This document shows, one piece after another, positions 25,639 to 35,001 of a stretch of DNA of 64,000 nt. The stretch spans positions 124,001 to 188,000 of the forward strand of contig CAYJOL010000002.1 of NCBI GenBank assembly GCA_964371785.1. The letters are read 5' to 3'. How positions within the stretch are numbered: the first letter of the stretch is position 1; each line of letters starts with the position of its first letter. The translations under genes were made by a program, and so were the position numbers. Source of the stretch: CAVQCT01 sp964371785. Its GTDB lineage: Bacteria > Zixibacteria > MSB-5A5 > GN15 > FEB-12. The notes beneath the pieces are model-generated. The model did not search any database. It had not been told where the DNA came from and worked only from the letters and a program-made list of their open reading frames with translations.

Positions 25639-25825
25639 TGTGGTCCCAATCACAACACATTTACACCTACAATAAGTAACCGTTCCCGTTCACTGGATTC
25701 AGTTCGGGCTCGCTCATCCTTGTTCGGGTTGTCCGTAACACATTGATGCACAGCGTATTAGAATTTTTCTTCAAGAATGTGTTGCGGCCCTGAACTTTTT
25801 GAGTATCTTTGCCGTTATATTAACT

Positions 25826-25850
25826 AACCAGTTGGTTTAACCACATGGTT
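25826..25850. promoter_or_regulatory. two tandem operator-like palindromes before the efflux tetR
   Basis: Two AACCAnnTGGTT palindromes at 25826-25837 and 25839-25850, centres 13 bp apart. They lie just downstream of a -10-like TATATT (25816-25821) and 20-44 bp before the TetR start. Occupancy would block transcription of the whole operon. Confidence 0.6.
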
Positions 25851-25869
25851 AGACGAGGAGTTATTGAGA

Positions 25870-26484
25870 ATGAATAAGTTGGATGACAGTGGTTCTAAGC
25901 GAAAGATTCTCGAAGCGGCACTTGAGGAATTCGGCAATCAGGGGTTTGAAGGAGCCCGGGTCGACCGAATCGCCAGAGCCGCCGGAGTCAATAAAGCAAT
26001 GATCTACTACCACTTTACTTCCAAGGATAACCTCTATCACGAGGTGGTTCGTGACCATTTCCTTCCCAAGATCAACCGTCTGGGGGAGGCAATCGACACT
26101 ACCGACAACCTGGAGCAGATCCTTCTGCAGGCGGCGGACACCTACCGAAATTTGTTTCACAACCAGACACATTTCCTTCGAATCGCTCTCCGCGAACTTG
26201 CCAATCCTCGTTCGCAGTTGCTCAATGAGATCGCCAATTCTATCGAGGGTTCTCAGGTTCCTCCGAAAATTGCGGCGGCTCTGCAGACTGGAATGGACGC
26301 TGGGGAGCTCAGGAACCTTGACCTGCGCCAGACCCTGATCAGTTTTCTCACAATGAACATAGGGTATTACCTATCCTCGCAGCTAATGAACCGGGTAAAC
26401 AGCATTACCGATGCCGACGCGTTCACGGAAAAAAGAAAAGCCGCGGTGGTGGATCTCTTCTTATATGGAGTGAAGAAAAGATGA
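25870..26484 (+). CDS. TetR-family regulator of the efflux operon
   Basis: A 204-residue TetR regulator. The helix-turn-helix is at about residues 8-52 (ILEAALEEFGNQGFEGARVDRIARAAGV, then MIYYHFTSKDNLYHEV). The C-terminal domain resembles the YbiH/CecR-type regulators that head ybh efflux operons. I chose the ATG at 25870 with GAGGAG 9 bp upstream; a TTG two codons earlier is also in frame. Its stop overlaps the TolC-like start by 4 bp. The double palindrome upstream is the likely autoregulatory site. Confidence 0.92.
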   Translation: MNKLDDSGSKRKILEAALEEFGNQGFEGARVDRIARAAGVNKAMIYYHFTSKDNLYHEVVRDHFLPKINRLGEAIDTTDNLEQILLQAADTYRNLFHNQTHFLRIALRELANPRSQLLNEIANSIEGSQVPPKIAAALQTGMDAGELRNLDLRQTLISFLTMNIGYYLSSQLMNRVNSITDADAFTEKRKAAVVDLFLYGVKKR

Positions 26485-27791
26485 AAAAAATCCTTTTGAT
26501 CCTATCGGCGCTGATGGTAGCGGGACCCGCCAGGTCGTATGCGCGGGAAATCAGTTTAGCGCAGGCGATGGAGCTTGCGCGGGAGCATTCGTTTGCTCTC
26601 AAGAAAGCGACCGCGCAGAGCTACGCATACGAACAGAATCTGAAGGCAGCGGTCGCTGAACGCTTCCCGACTCTGTCGCTGGCGAGCGCCGCCAGTTATA
26701 AGAACAAAGTGGCCCATCTGGAAATTCAGTTCCCCACCGGTCAGAGCTTGAGCCGGGAGATTGGCACCAAAGATGTGTATCAGGCCGATCTCAGGTTGAA
26801 TCTTCCGCTGTTCACGGGGGGAAAGATTTCCAATGGCATCGGACTCGCCGGCGCTACACGTGATTACTACGATGCCCTCAAGAACGCGGACCTCAACCAA
26901 CTTCTGCTGACTACACGCGTAGCTTATCTCTCGCTCTACAAGGCGGACAAGGAGATTGCAACTGCCCAGGCCGGACTCGACCGGGCCAGAGTAATGCGCA
27001 CCGATGTTCAGTCCCTGTATGACGCCGGGTCGGCCGATTCGGTTGATATACTCGAAGCGACCTTCGCCGCGACCAGCGCGCAGATGAAGCTGACGACCGC
27101 CCAGAGCAATCGCCGCCAGAGGGAAATTGAATTGTCGACATTACTGGGGATCGATCCACAGGACCAGTTGACAGTCACCGACACACCTCAACCACCCGAC
27201 ACTTCATCGTACACATATTCCGGTATCACCTCTGCCAAACCGGAATTAATGGTCGCAAAATCGTCTGTCGAGATGAGTAAGAAGCTGACGTCAATGAATA
27301 AGTCCGACTACTTCCCCACCCTCAGCGCTTTTGGCGGCTACTCATACGGCAAGCCGAACATCGATCAGTTCAATAACACCTTCAATGATTATTTCATTGT
27401 CGGAGCCAGTCTTAATTGGTCGTTCAATGTCGGCGGGAAGTCGGTGCGTAAGGTAGCCATGGCTCGGCTTCAGTCGCGAGCGGCTGAGGATGCCTACGAT
27501 GCCGTGCATGAGCAACTCGATGAACAGGCACGTGTGGCGCTGGAGAATCTCAGGCTCACGTACCAGCGGTACCAGACTTCGCTCGTCAACTTCAAAATTG
27601 CGTCGGATAATTATCGTCTGGCACATGAGAAGTACGCGCAGGGGGTGTTGCCGTCAAATCGTCTGCTTGAGATCGAGGCCTCGTTGAGCGAGGCCGAAGC
27701 TACGCTGGCATCGACACAGGTAGACTTCTATATCGTTGCCAGCCAATACTACTACATTATCGGATCAGACAAATTAGAGGAAGGTCTGTAA
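26481..27791 (+). CDS. TolC-like outer membrane efflux protein
   Basis: A 436-residue outer-membrane channel of the TolC family, with a signal peptide (about 1-21, ending SYARE) and two repeats of long amphipathic helices (about 110-215 and 330-430) around beta segments. These trimeric channels form the exit duct of tripartite pumps. Typical features include LSLYKADKEIATAQAGLDRAR-type coiled helices and an Asn/Gly-rich beta region. It is translationally coupled to tetR and followed 1 bp later by the membrane fusion protein, so it exports the substrate of this ABC pump. Confidence 0.92.
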   Translation: MKKILLILSALMVAGPARSYAREISLAQAMELAREHSFALKKATAQSYAYEQNLKAAVAERFPTLSLASAASYKNKVAHLEIQFPTGQSLSREIGTKDVYQADLRLNLPLFTGGKISNGIGLAGATRDYYDALKNADLNQLLLTTRVAYLSLYKADKEIATAQAGLDRARVMRTDVQSLYDAGSADSVDILEATFAATSAQMKLTTAQSNRRQREIELSTLLGIDPQDQLTVTDTPQPPDTSSYTYSGITSAKPELMVAKSSVEMSKKLTSMNKSDYFPTLSAFGGYSYGKPNIDQFNNTFNDYFIVGASLNWSFNVGGKSVRKVAMARLQSRAAEDAYDAVHEQLDEQARVALENLRLTYQRYQTSLVNFKIASDNYRLAHEKYAQGVLPSNRLLEIEASLSEAEATLASTQVDFYIVASQYYYIIGSDKLEEGL

Positions 27792-27792
27792 T

Positions 27793-28677
27793 ATGAAGCG
27801 AATTTACTTACTCTTGAGCGCGTTGACTGTTTTCGGCCTGGCGGGCTGCTCGCAGGAGGCTCAGAAGGCCGGCGGTTCAGGAATGTTGGAAGCGGATGAG
27901 TCGATTATCTCTGCCGAGGTTCAAGGAAGAGTGCTGTTGATGCGGTTCGACGAAGGGACCCAGTTTAAGACCGGAGATACATTGCTGGTCGTAGATACTA
28001 CCAACCTGCGACTTCAACTTGCCGCCGCGCAGGCAAGCCGCGACGCCGCGTCGGCACAACTGGAAAGCTCAAAGCTCCAGTACAAGAAAGCGAGCGAGAC
28101 CGAGAAATACGCCCAATCCGAACGCAACCGTGTGGCGACCTTGTTGAAATCTGGGACATCGACCCAGCAGAAGCTCGACCAGTTGGATCATGATCTGGCG
28201 CAGGCGAAGCTGAGTCGTCAAACCGCTCAGGCGAATATTACGGCGCTTGAAGCCCAGCTCAGTAAGATCGACGCTGATATCAATCTGATACATCAGCATC
28301 TCGACGACTGTTTTCCGACCGCTCCCATAACAGGTGTTGTGACGGATAAGTATATCGATAAGGGTGAACTCCTGGCCCCCGGTAAGGCAATTGCCAAGAT
28401 CTCCCGGCTTGACTCCCTCTGGGTGAAGGTCTATCTGCCGGCAGGCCTCTTCGCGAATGTGAAACTGGGCGACTCTGCCACTGTCAACACGGAATCAGGC
28501 GGCAAAGAGTATCGGGGACGAGTAGTCTGGACATCGGACGAGGCCGAATTTACGCCCAAGAATGTCCAGACCGAGAAGTCGCGCGCAAATCTTGTGTACG
28601 CGGTAAAAGTCCGGATGGCGAACAGCGATGGTACGCTGAAAATCGGAATGCCGGTGTTTGTAACGATTGGTGAGTGA
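27793..28677 (+). CDS. HlyD/YbhG-type membrane fusion lipoprotein
   Basis: A 294-residue periplasmic adaptor linking the ABC pump to the TolC channel. The signal peptide ends in the lipobox VFGLAGC (Cys about residue 19). A biotinyl-lipoyl-like half (GRVLLMRFDEGTQFKTGDTLLVVD) precedes a long coiled-coil hairpin (about 75-165); the second half-motif (APITGVVTDKYIDKGELLAPGKAIAKI) and a beta-barrel region follow. A GAGGAAGG ribosome site lies 8 bp before the ATG. The next gene overlaps its stop (TGATG). Confidence 0.92.
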   Translation: MKRIYLLLSALTVFGLAGCSQEAQKAGGSGMLEADESIISAEVQGRVLLMRFDEGTQFKTGDTLLVVDTTNLRLQLAAAQASRDAASAQLESSKLQYKKASETEKYAQSERNRVATLLKSGTSTQQKLDQLDHDLAQAKLSRQTAQANITALEAQLSKIDADINLIHQHLDDCFPTAPITGVVTDKYIDKGELLAPGKAIAKISRLDSLWVKVYLPAGLFANVKLGDSATVNTESGGKEYRGRVVWTSDEAEFTPKNVQTEKSRANLVYAVKVRMANSDGTLKIGMPVFVTIGE

Positions 28678-29594
28678 TGAGCTATCTCACAGTAGAAAAC
28701 CTGACCAAATTCTACGGCAAGATTAAAGCCGTGGAGGATTTTTCGTTCGAAGTGAACAAGGGCGAGATTTATGCTCTGGTCGGTCCGGACGGCGCCGGAA
28801 AGACGTCTATAATAAGGACTATCTGCAACCTGATCGGCTCCGATGCCGGCCGGATTCACATCAACGGCTTCGAAAGCGTCAAAGACTACAACAAAGTAAA
28901 ACTTTTGCTTGGGTATATGCCTCAGATCTTCTCACTTTATCCGGACTTGTCGGTCGAAGAGAATCTGACCTTCTACGCCGGGATATACGATGTAACGGGT
29001 CAGGCATATCGTGAGAAGGCGGAGTACCTGTATCGGTTCTCGAATTTGAAACCGTTTGCCAACCGGCGGGCCCAGGCATTATCGGGCGGTATGAAGCAGA
29101 AGCTGGCGCTTTCCTGCGCCTTAATGCATGAACCGGAGTTGCTGCTGTTAGACGAGCCGACCACCGGAGTGGATCCATTGTCCCGTCGGCAGTTCTGGGA
29201 AATTCTGCTGGAGCTCAAGAGTCAGGGGGTGACCATTCTGGTTTCCACCCCTTATATGGACGAGGTCGCTCGCGCTGACCGAGCAGGGTTCATCTTCAAA
29301 GGCCGAAAACTGGTTGAGGGATCGCCGTCCGAGCTTCCGAAACTGTTTGACAGACAAGTCTACTTCCTCGGAACTCAGGCCGCGCCCGGCACACTCGCGG
29401 AACTTAACAAGTTACCGGGGATCGCCGCTAATCGTTTCGGGTCCGGCGTGCACATTTACCTGGATAAAAATGACAGCCCGGAAAGTCATGCTCTTCAGTT
29501 CAATCACCTTGGATTCTACGCCTCCGACCTGAATCCGATCGAACCAAACCTTGAGGATGTGTTCATCCAGATGATGGGAAGCAATAATGGATAA
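28677..29594 (+). CDS. ABC transporter ATPase (YbhF N-half type)
   Basis: A 305-residue ATPase with Walker A GPDGAGKTS (about residues 38-46), signature LSGGMKQ and Walker B LLLLDEPTTGVD. It powers the efflux system together with the second ATPase; in E. coli YbhF the two are fused in one chain. A C-terminal extension of about 80 residues follows the core. I use the ATG at 28677, which overlaps the upstream stop; a GTG one codon earlier is possible. It overlaps the next ATPase by 8 bp. Confidence 0.92.
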   Translation: MSYLTVENLTKFYGKIKAVEDFSFEVNKGEIYALVGPDGAGKTSIIRTICNLIGSDAGRIHINGFESVKDYNKVKLLLGYMPQIFSLYPDLSVEENLTFYAGIYDVTGQAYREKAEYLYRFSNLKPFANRRAQALSGGMKQKLALSCALMHEPELLLLDEPTTGVDPLSRRQFWEILLELKSQGVTILVSTPYMDEVARADRAGFIFKGRKLVEGSPSELPKLFDRQVYFLGTQAAPGTLAELNKLPGIAANRFGSGVHIYLDKNDSPESHALQFNHLGFYASDLNPIEPNLEDVFIQMMGSNNG

Positions 29595-30330
29595 CCCGGC
29601 AGTCTTGATCGAACATCTGTCGCGACATTTCGGCGAATTCAAGGCTGTCGATGACATTTCGATGAGCGTGAGCACGGGCGAGATTTTTGGATTTCTCGGG
29701 GCCAATGGCGCGGGAAAGACAACCACGATCCGCATGCTGTGCGGGCTCCTGCTGCCAACGTCCGGTAAAGGAACTGTTGCCGGGTTCGATGTCTTCCGGC
29801 AGTCAGAAGAGATCAAGCGGAGTATCGGATACATGTCGCAGAAGTTTTCGCTGTATCCTGATCTGACCGGGCGGGAGAACCTGAATTTCTATGGCGCGGC
29901 ATATAGTCTTAACCGAAAGACTCTCCGGGACCGCATAAAAGAATTGAGTGAACGCCTGAGTCTTGATGAATTTATTGACCGAAGAACAGCGTCGCTACCG
30001 GTCGGATGGCGCCAGCGTCTTGCGCTGGGAGCGGCGCTGCTTCACCGGCCTCGCATCCTGTTTTTGGACGAACCGACCAGCGGAGTCGATCCGGTGTACA
30101 GACGGAGATTCTGGGATCTTTTGTATGCGCTGGCGGAGGAAGGCGTGACCATCTTCGTGACCACTCATTACATGGATGAAGCTGAATTTTGCGGCCGGAT
30201 ATCGATCATGCACCAGGGGAAAATCGTCGAACTCGGACAACCCCGTGAACTCATAGAGAAACATCGCGCCAAGAATCTGGAAGAGCTTTTTATCCGGCTG
30301 ATAAGCGGGAAGGAACCGGCACATGCGTAG
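29587..30330 (+). CDS. ABC transporter ATPase with modified signature (YbhF C-half type)
   Basis: A 247-residue ATPase with Walker A GANGAGKTT (about 38-46), Walker B LFLDEPTSGVD and switch His (TTHYMDEAE). The ABC signature reads LPVGWRQ instead of LSGGQ, so one composite ATP site of the heterodimer is probably weak; I recall a similar change in the C-terminal half of YbhF. It pairs with the canonical ATPase just upstream and overlaps the first permease by 8 bp. Confidence 0.9.
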   Translation: MDNPAVLIEHLSRHFGEFKAVDDISMSVSTGEIFGFLGANGAGKTTTIRMLCGLLLPTSGKGTVAGFDVFRQSEEIKRSIGYMSQKFSLYPDLTGRENLNFYGAAYSLNRKTLRDRIKELSERLSLDEFIDRRTASLPVGWRQRLALGAALLHRPRILFLDEPTSGVDPVYRRRFWDLLYALAEEGVTIFVTTHYMDEAEFCGRISIMHQGKIVELGQPRELIEKHRAKNLEELFIRLISGKEPAHA

Positions 30331-31429
30331 GATTAAATTCATTGCCTTGAAGGAGCTGTATCACATCCTGCGCGATCCGAGGTCGTTGACCATTGTTATA
30401 GTCATGCCGATAATGATGACATTCCTCTACGGTTACGCGACCAATCTGGACATCAAGAAGGTGGTCATCTCGGTTATTGACCAGGACCAGTCTGTTGAAT
30501 CACACTCGCTTCAGGACGCCTTCTATCAGTCCACTTATTTTGAACGCCCGACGCGAGAGGTCGATCTGCTTGACCCCGAGGAACTGCTGAAAGAATCCGA
30601 CGCCACGGCCGTGTTGATAATCAAGCCGGGGTTTTCCGACGCTCTCCGCACCGGACAGCATTTCTCGTTGGGGATGGTCGTCGACGGTTCGGATAACACG
30701 CTGAGTGCTGCGGTTCAAAATTATGCCAATGTGATTGTCAACAGGTTTATGGCCGACCGGCTGCCACCCGGCGCCAAACTGCCCGGCGTCGAGATAGCGA
30801 GGCAGGTCCTGTATAATCCGGATCTGAAATCGCCGAACTTCTTTGTACCGGGGTTGGTGGCGATAATCCTGCTCATGATTTCAGCTCTTCTGACTTCCAT
30901 TACCATAGCCCGCGAAAAGGAAACCGGCACGATGGAACAGCTGCTCACTACACCAGTGACGCCCTTTCAGATTCTTGTCGGAAAAGTCCTGCCCTATGTG
31001 GCGATAGCATTTCTTGACGGTCTGCTGGTACTGATATTGGCCAGGTTTTTGTTTCAGGTTCCGTTTGTCGGATCTCGCCTGCTGATGCTCGGTTTTGGAT
31101 TCATCTACGTGGTGACTTCGCTCTCGCTGGGCATCCTGATTTCATCGCTGGTGAAGACCCAACAGGTCGCCATGATGTTCGCGCTGGTGACCACCCTATT
31201 ACCGTCGGTAATGCTCACCGGGTTCGTCTTCCCGATTCGCAACATGCCCATCGTCCTGCAAGCCCTTACACACATCGTACCGGCCCGATATTTCGTTACC
31301 ATCATCCGCGGCATCATGCTCAAGGGCGCGGGACTTCAGGAACTCGTGACGCAGGGTGTGTACCTGCTGATTCTCATGAGCATCATTATGCTGATAGCGT
31401 CGAAAACATTCAAGACGAGGGTCGAGTAG
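30323..31429 (+). CDS. ABC-2 type permease (YbhS-like)
   Basis: A 368-residue permease. One membrane helix near the N-terminus (about 22-40) precedes a periplasmic domain of about 130 residues, and five helices fill the last 200 residues, the usual ABC2 arrangement for drug/antibiotic efflux. Conserved blocks are IREKETGTMEQLL-like (REKETGTMEQLLTTPV) and YFVTIIRGIMLKG. It forms the membrane dimer with the next, paralogous permease. Its ATG overlaps the ATPase stop region. Confidence 0.92.
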   Translation: MRRIKFIALKELYHILRDPRSLTIVIVMPIMMTFLYGYATNLDIKKVVISVIDQDQSVESHSLQDAFYQSTYFERPTREVDLLDPEELLKESDATAVLIIKPGFSDALRTGQHFSLGMVVDGSDNTLSAAVQNYANVIVNRFMADRLPPGAKLPGVEIARQVLYNPDLKSPNFFVPGLVAIILLMISALLTSITIAREKETGTMEQLLTTPVTPFQILVGKVLPYVAIAFLDGLLVLILARFLFQVPFVGSRLLMLGFGFIYVVTSLSLGILISSLVKTQQVAMMFALVTTLLPSVMLTGFVFPIRNMPIVLQALTHIVPARYFVTIIRGIMLKGAGLQELVTQGVYLLILMSIIMLIASKTFKTRVE

Positions 31430-31431
31430 CC

Positions 31432-32529
31432 ATGAACAGAGCATTCTGGGGACTGGTCCGAAAAGAATTCATCCAGGTCTTTCGCGACAAGAATATGCTT
31501 CGACTCATCTTTGCCGTGCCCATTATTCAGCTCCTGCTATTCGGCTACGTGGTGAACCTTGATGTAAAGAAAATTCGTTTGGATGTTTACGACTTTGACC
31601 GAACGCAGTTGTCCCGTGATTTCATAGCATCGGCCGGCGCCGGCGGATATTTCCTTCCCGACCCGGCCAAACTTCCGATCATGGACCTGGAACAACGCTT
31701 CCAGAGTTCGTCCAGTGATATGGCTATCGTCATTCCGCACGGATTCTCGGACAAACTGTCCACGCGGGACCGCATTACGATTGGCCTGATTGCGGATGGT
31801 ACCGACGCCAATCAGACGTCGATCGGTTCGGGCTACCTGGCAAGAATCATACAGCAGTACTCTTCGCGCGTGACTGGTTACCAATCGCCGGTCGATCTCA
31901 GGTTTCAGGTACTCTACAATCCCGAAGCGGAGTCGGTCTACTACATGGTACCGGGCATAGTCGCGACTTTGCTGACCATGATCACCGTCATGCTGACTTC
32001 AATGGCGATAGTGCGGGAGCTCGAAGGTGGTACTCTGGAGCAGTTGTTGGTGACACCGATGTCCGGCCGGACACTGCTGTTTGGCAAGCTCTTTCCTTTT
32101 GCGGTGCTGGGACTTATGGAAATGATTCTGGCCCTGGTGTTCGGTGTTTTATGGTTCAAAGTTCCGTTTGTAGGTTCACCCTTGCTTTTATTCTCGCTGT
32201 CCGGGCTCTACCTGCTTACGACATTGGGGCTTGGCTTGTTCTTTTCGACGGTGACATCTACCCAACAGCAGGCAATGTTCTTTGCCTGGTTTTTCTCGGT
32301 GTTCGCTATTATGACATCCGGGTTCTTTACACCAATCGCAAATATGCCTGTCTGGATGCAATATGTCACCAGCATTAATCCCATGCGCTACTTTCTGGTG
32401 ATCGCACGAGGCATTATGATGAAAGGGTCCGGCGTAGTCGAGTTACTTCCGCAAATCTATGCGTTGATTATCTTTGGAGCGGTAGTCTTCACCTTCTCGG
32501 CGTTGCGATTCCACAAACGGTCTGCCTGA
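31432..32529 (+). CDS. ABC-2 type permease (YbhR-like)
   Basis: A 365-residue paralogue of the preceding permease, with the same arrangement: N-terminal helix, periplasmic domain and five C-terminal helices. RELEGGTLEQLLVTPM and YFLVIARGIMMKGSG match the corresponding blocks of its partner. The two permeases, two ATPases, adaptor and channel make a complete efflux machine spanning both membranes. Substrate unknown; related systems export cationic drugs or cefoperazone-like compounds. It is the last gene of the operon; no strong terminator is visible in the 28 bp before the convergent gene. Confidence 0.92.
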   Translation: MNRAFWGLVRKEFIQVFRDKNMLRLIFAVPIIQLLLFGYVVNLDVKKIRLDVYDFDRTQLSRDFIASAGAGGYFLPDPAKLPIMDLEQRFQSSSSDMAIVIPHGFSDKLSTRDRITIGLIADGTDANQTSIGSGYLARIIQQYSSRVTGYQSPVDLRFQVLYNPEAESVYYMVPGIVATLLTMITVMLTSMAIVRELEGGTLEQLLVTPMSGRTLLFGKLFPFAVLGLMEMILALVFGVLWFKVPFVGSPLLLFSLSGLYLLTTLGLGLFFSTVTSTQQQAMFFAWFFSVFAIMTSGFFTPIANMPVWMQYVTSINPMRYFLVIARGIMMKGSGVVELLPQIYALIIFGAVVFTFSALRFHKRSA

Positions 32530-32557
32530 TTGGTTTATCCGCACAGATCGAACCGGC

Positions 32558-33055
32558 TCAGTAGGTGGCTTGTATTTCGATATCGGACTTGGTGAGCCAG
32601 CATACGGTGTCTCCGGCGATGAGTCGCACGGATGCTGTAAGGCTATCCCCCACCTCCCATTGTGGAGCATTTCGCACCGTCTGCTCAAACGTGTTTCCAC
32701 GTATCACGTCATCGCGGGGGCTCAGTTTCGTTTCCCATACTGATTTCTGACTTACGAGCCTCAGGGAGTCAAGCCGGATACCCATCGGAAAGGCAAGGGA
32801 ATCGGCCGCGACAAGTCTGACAGTTACCATCATCGGTTTACCCTCGGGAGGTGTGATAGGCATGAAGTCCCGCCAGGCGTAAGCTTCCAGAACGAACTTA
32901 CGTCCTCCGATTTCCACCCGATCAGTAATGTTCGCTGCCGAGTCATCCATACTTTGCTTCCCATGGTGGCTGCCTGTATCGCCGGAGCATTGGCAAATGA
33001 AAAAGAATGTCAATCCGGGCAATACGAGTCGAGTCAATTTCCCCAACGGGGGCAT
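32558..33055 (-). CDS. putative lipoprotein of unknown function
   Basis: A 165-residue protein with a short N-terminal hydrophobic segment ending in FFICQC, consistent with a lipobox (Cys about residue 23). The rest has a beta-rich pattern (GRKFVLEAYAWRDFMP..., KPMMVTVRLVA, DSLTASVRLIAGDTVCWL). I do not recognise a family. It is convergent with the efflux operon, which ends 28 bp away, and divergent from the glycan cluster. Codon usage looks like that of its neighbours. Confidence 0.55.
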   Translation of the reverse strand: MPPLGKLTRLVLPGLTFFFICQCSGDTGSHHGKQSMDDSAANITDRVEIGGRKFVLEAYAWRDFMPITPPEGKPMMVTVRLVAADSLAFPMGIRLDSLRLVSQKSVWETKLSPRDDVIRGNTFEQTVRNAPQWEVGDSLTASVRLIAGDTVCWLTKSDIEIQATY

Positions 33056-33420
33056 ACTTGATCCTGCCTAAGTTTAATGTTTTCAGTAGGAATATAATAC
33101 CATATATATCTTGTCATAGGAATAAAAGAACGCCAGATAGCCCCGTGTCGTAATATACTTCGGGCAACGCGAGTCAGCGCTGCCTGACAATGGATAACCG
33201 GCAATCCATAAGCATGGGAATGGCGCAATTCGTGAAACATAAGGACATGGTTCATCGATGTGCGCTCAGATTGATCACAAGGAGAAACATCCGTCACAGA
33301 TCTTGAGACTGTGCGCCGATATCGCGGTGTTCACAATCTGCAGTCGACATCCGGGGGTACAATCATGGTCCGCATTTACCGGGTCGAAGGGTCGGCCCGA
33401 TCCCGAGCACGGTTGAAAGC
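33056..33420. other. 365-bp intergenic region before the glycan cluster
   Basis: An AT-rich patch with TATAAT at 33093-33098 lies near the lipoprotein side, without a matching -35 box. I found no JUMPstart/ops element and no convincing small gene. The promoter of the glycan cluster presumably lies here but could not be fixed. Confidence 0.4.
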
Positions 33421-35001
33421 ATGGAAAGCATCGACAGTAAAACCTCACCCGGCGGATTACCCACCAGCGGTGGCCGATTCTCCAACCGGCTGCTTGCCAG
33501 GAATACCGCTTACAATCTGATCGGTCAGATCTCGCCGTTTCTTGTCGCGCTGATATCCGTACCCATACTCATAAAAGGTATAGGGACCGAAAGGTTCGGC
33601 GTTCTCTCAATGGCCTGGATGGTTATGGGGTACTTCAACCTGTTTGATTTGGGGGTGGGCCGGGCTACCACGAAATTCGTGGCCGAGTTTATCGAGTTGG
33701 GTAAGCGAAAGGAGCTCGGGCCGCTGGTGCTGACATCGTTGCTCATCCTGCTCGGTTTTGGAGTGATAGGCGGCGGAATTGCCGCGGCCCTGTCCCCATG
33801 GTTGGTGCACCGGGTACTCAATATCACACCGGGACTCCAGGCAGAAGCGCTTCCCTCATTTTTCCTCATGGCGCTCAGTGTGCCGGTTGTTATTCTCGCG
33901 GCGGGAGCACGGGGAATACTGGAGGCTGACCAGCGTTTCGGGCTTATCAATGCCATTCGTATTCCATCCACCTCGACAACATTTTTGGCGCCGCTGGTGG
34001 TCATGTTCTTTTCGGGTACGCTGGTACATATGATTGCCACCCTGGTAATCTGCCGAATCGTCTCGCTTACGCTTTACCTGATATTTGGATTCAGGGTGCT
34101 TGAGATACCCTGGCGGGGCACGACGCTTTCGCGACCGTATTTCCGTCGGCTTCTCAGTTTCGGCGGCTGGATAACGATCAGCAACCTCGTCGCACCCCTG
34201 ATGGGCAACATGGACAGGTTCTTTATTGGATCAATTCTCACTCTGACCTCCGTCACTTATTATGTTACCCCGTTTGATGCGGCGACCAAGTTGTTCATTA
34301 TTCCGATCGGCCTGGTCGGAGTGCTATTCCCCGCGTTCAGCGCCTACAGCGCGAGCGGCAGCGATCGATTGCCAAAACTGCATGACACCGCGATTCGATA
34401 TATACTGCTGTTTATGTCGCCTGTTGTAGTAGTAATGATTGCACTGGCTCATCCGTTGCTCAAGCTCTGGCTCGGCCCGGACCTTGCCCAGCACTGCACC
34501 GTTATTCTGCAGATCCTTGGAGCCGGGATTCTTTTTTCGTCGGTCGGACGTGTTCCTCAGAACGCGATACAAGCGGTAGGACGCCCCGATCTGACCGCAA
34601 AACTATTTTTGATTGAGCTTCCCCTGTACATTCCAGCGCTACTTCTGGCTACCCGTGCCTATGGAATCGTCGGGGCCGCCGCCGTCTGGACTGCCCGGCT
34701 AATCGCGGAGTCGACCGTGCTGTTTCTGATGGCCCAGCCCCTGGTAGGCTATTCAGAATCATCGCATCACATGAGTACCTGGAGTGTCCTGATCTGGTCA
34801 TCGCTGGTCGCTGCCGGTGGGTTCGGCATTTCCATGATACCCTCGCTTGCTGTAAGAATCCCCCTTACTATCGCGGCCATTGTATTTCTGGGGATCGTCA
34901 GTTACCGAATCATGATGCGAAAAAGCGAGCGGGAAAAGTTAACGCAAATTGTCAGACGGTTCTTACCCGGCAACAAGGAGTATTTATATCTCAATGAGTA
35001 A
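33421..35001 (+). CDS. Wzx-like polysaccharide flippase
   Basis: A 526-residue membrane protein of the MATE/MOP superfamily (PST family) with 12-14 predicted helices. It would flip lipid-linked sugar repeat units to the periplasmic face. Characteristic features are NTAYNLIGQISPFLVALISVPILI at the N-terminus and ERFGVLSMAWMVMGYFNLFDLGVGRA. It heads a cluster of glycosyltransferases, a polymerase-like protein and a chain-length regulator. It overlaps the next gene by 8 bp. The ATG at 33421 has only a weak ribosome site. Confidence 0.9.
   Translation: MESIDSKTSPGGLPTSGGRFSNRLLARNTAYNLIGQISPFLVALISVPILIKGIGTERFGVLSMAWMVMGYFNLFDLGVGRATTKFVAEFIELGKRKELGPLVLTSLLILLGFGVIGGGIAAALSPWLVHRVLNITPGLQAEALPSFFLMALSVPVVILAAGARGILEADQRFGLINAIRIPSTSTTFLAPLVVMFFSGTLVHMIATLVICRIVSLTLYLIFGFRVLEIPWRGTTLSRPYFRRLLSFGGWITISNLVAPLMGNMDRFFIGSILTLTSVTYYVTPFDAATKLFIIPIGLVGVLFPAFSAYSASGSDRLPKLHDTAIRYILLFMSPVVVVMIALAHPLLKLWLGPDLAQHCTVILQILGAGILFSSVGRVPQNAIQAVGRPDLTAKLFLIELPLYIPALLLATRAYGIVGAAAVWTARLIAESTVLFLMAQPLVGYSESSHHMSTWSVLIWSSLVAAGGFGISMIPSLAVRIPLTIAAIVFLGIVSYRIMMRKSEREKLTQIVRRFLPGNKEYLYLNE

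Noticed and set aside
33056..33420. JUMPstart/ops element expected before a polysaccharide operon
   Set aside because: No GGCGGTAG-type sequence is present.
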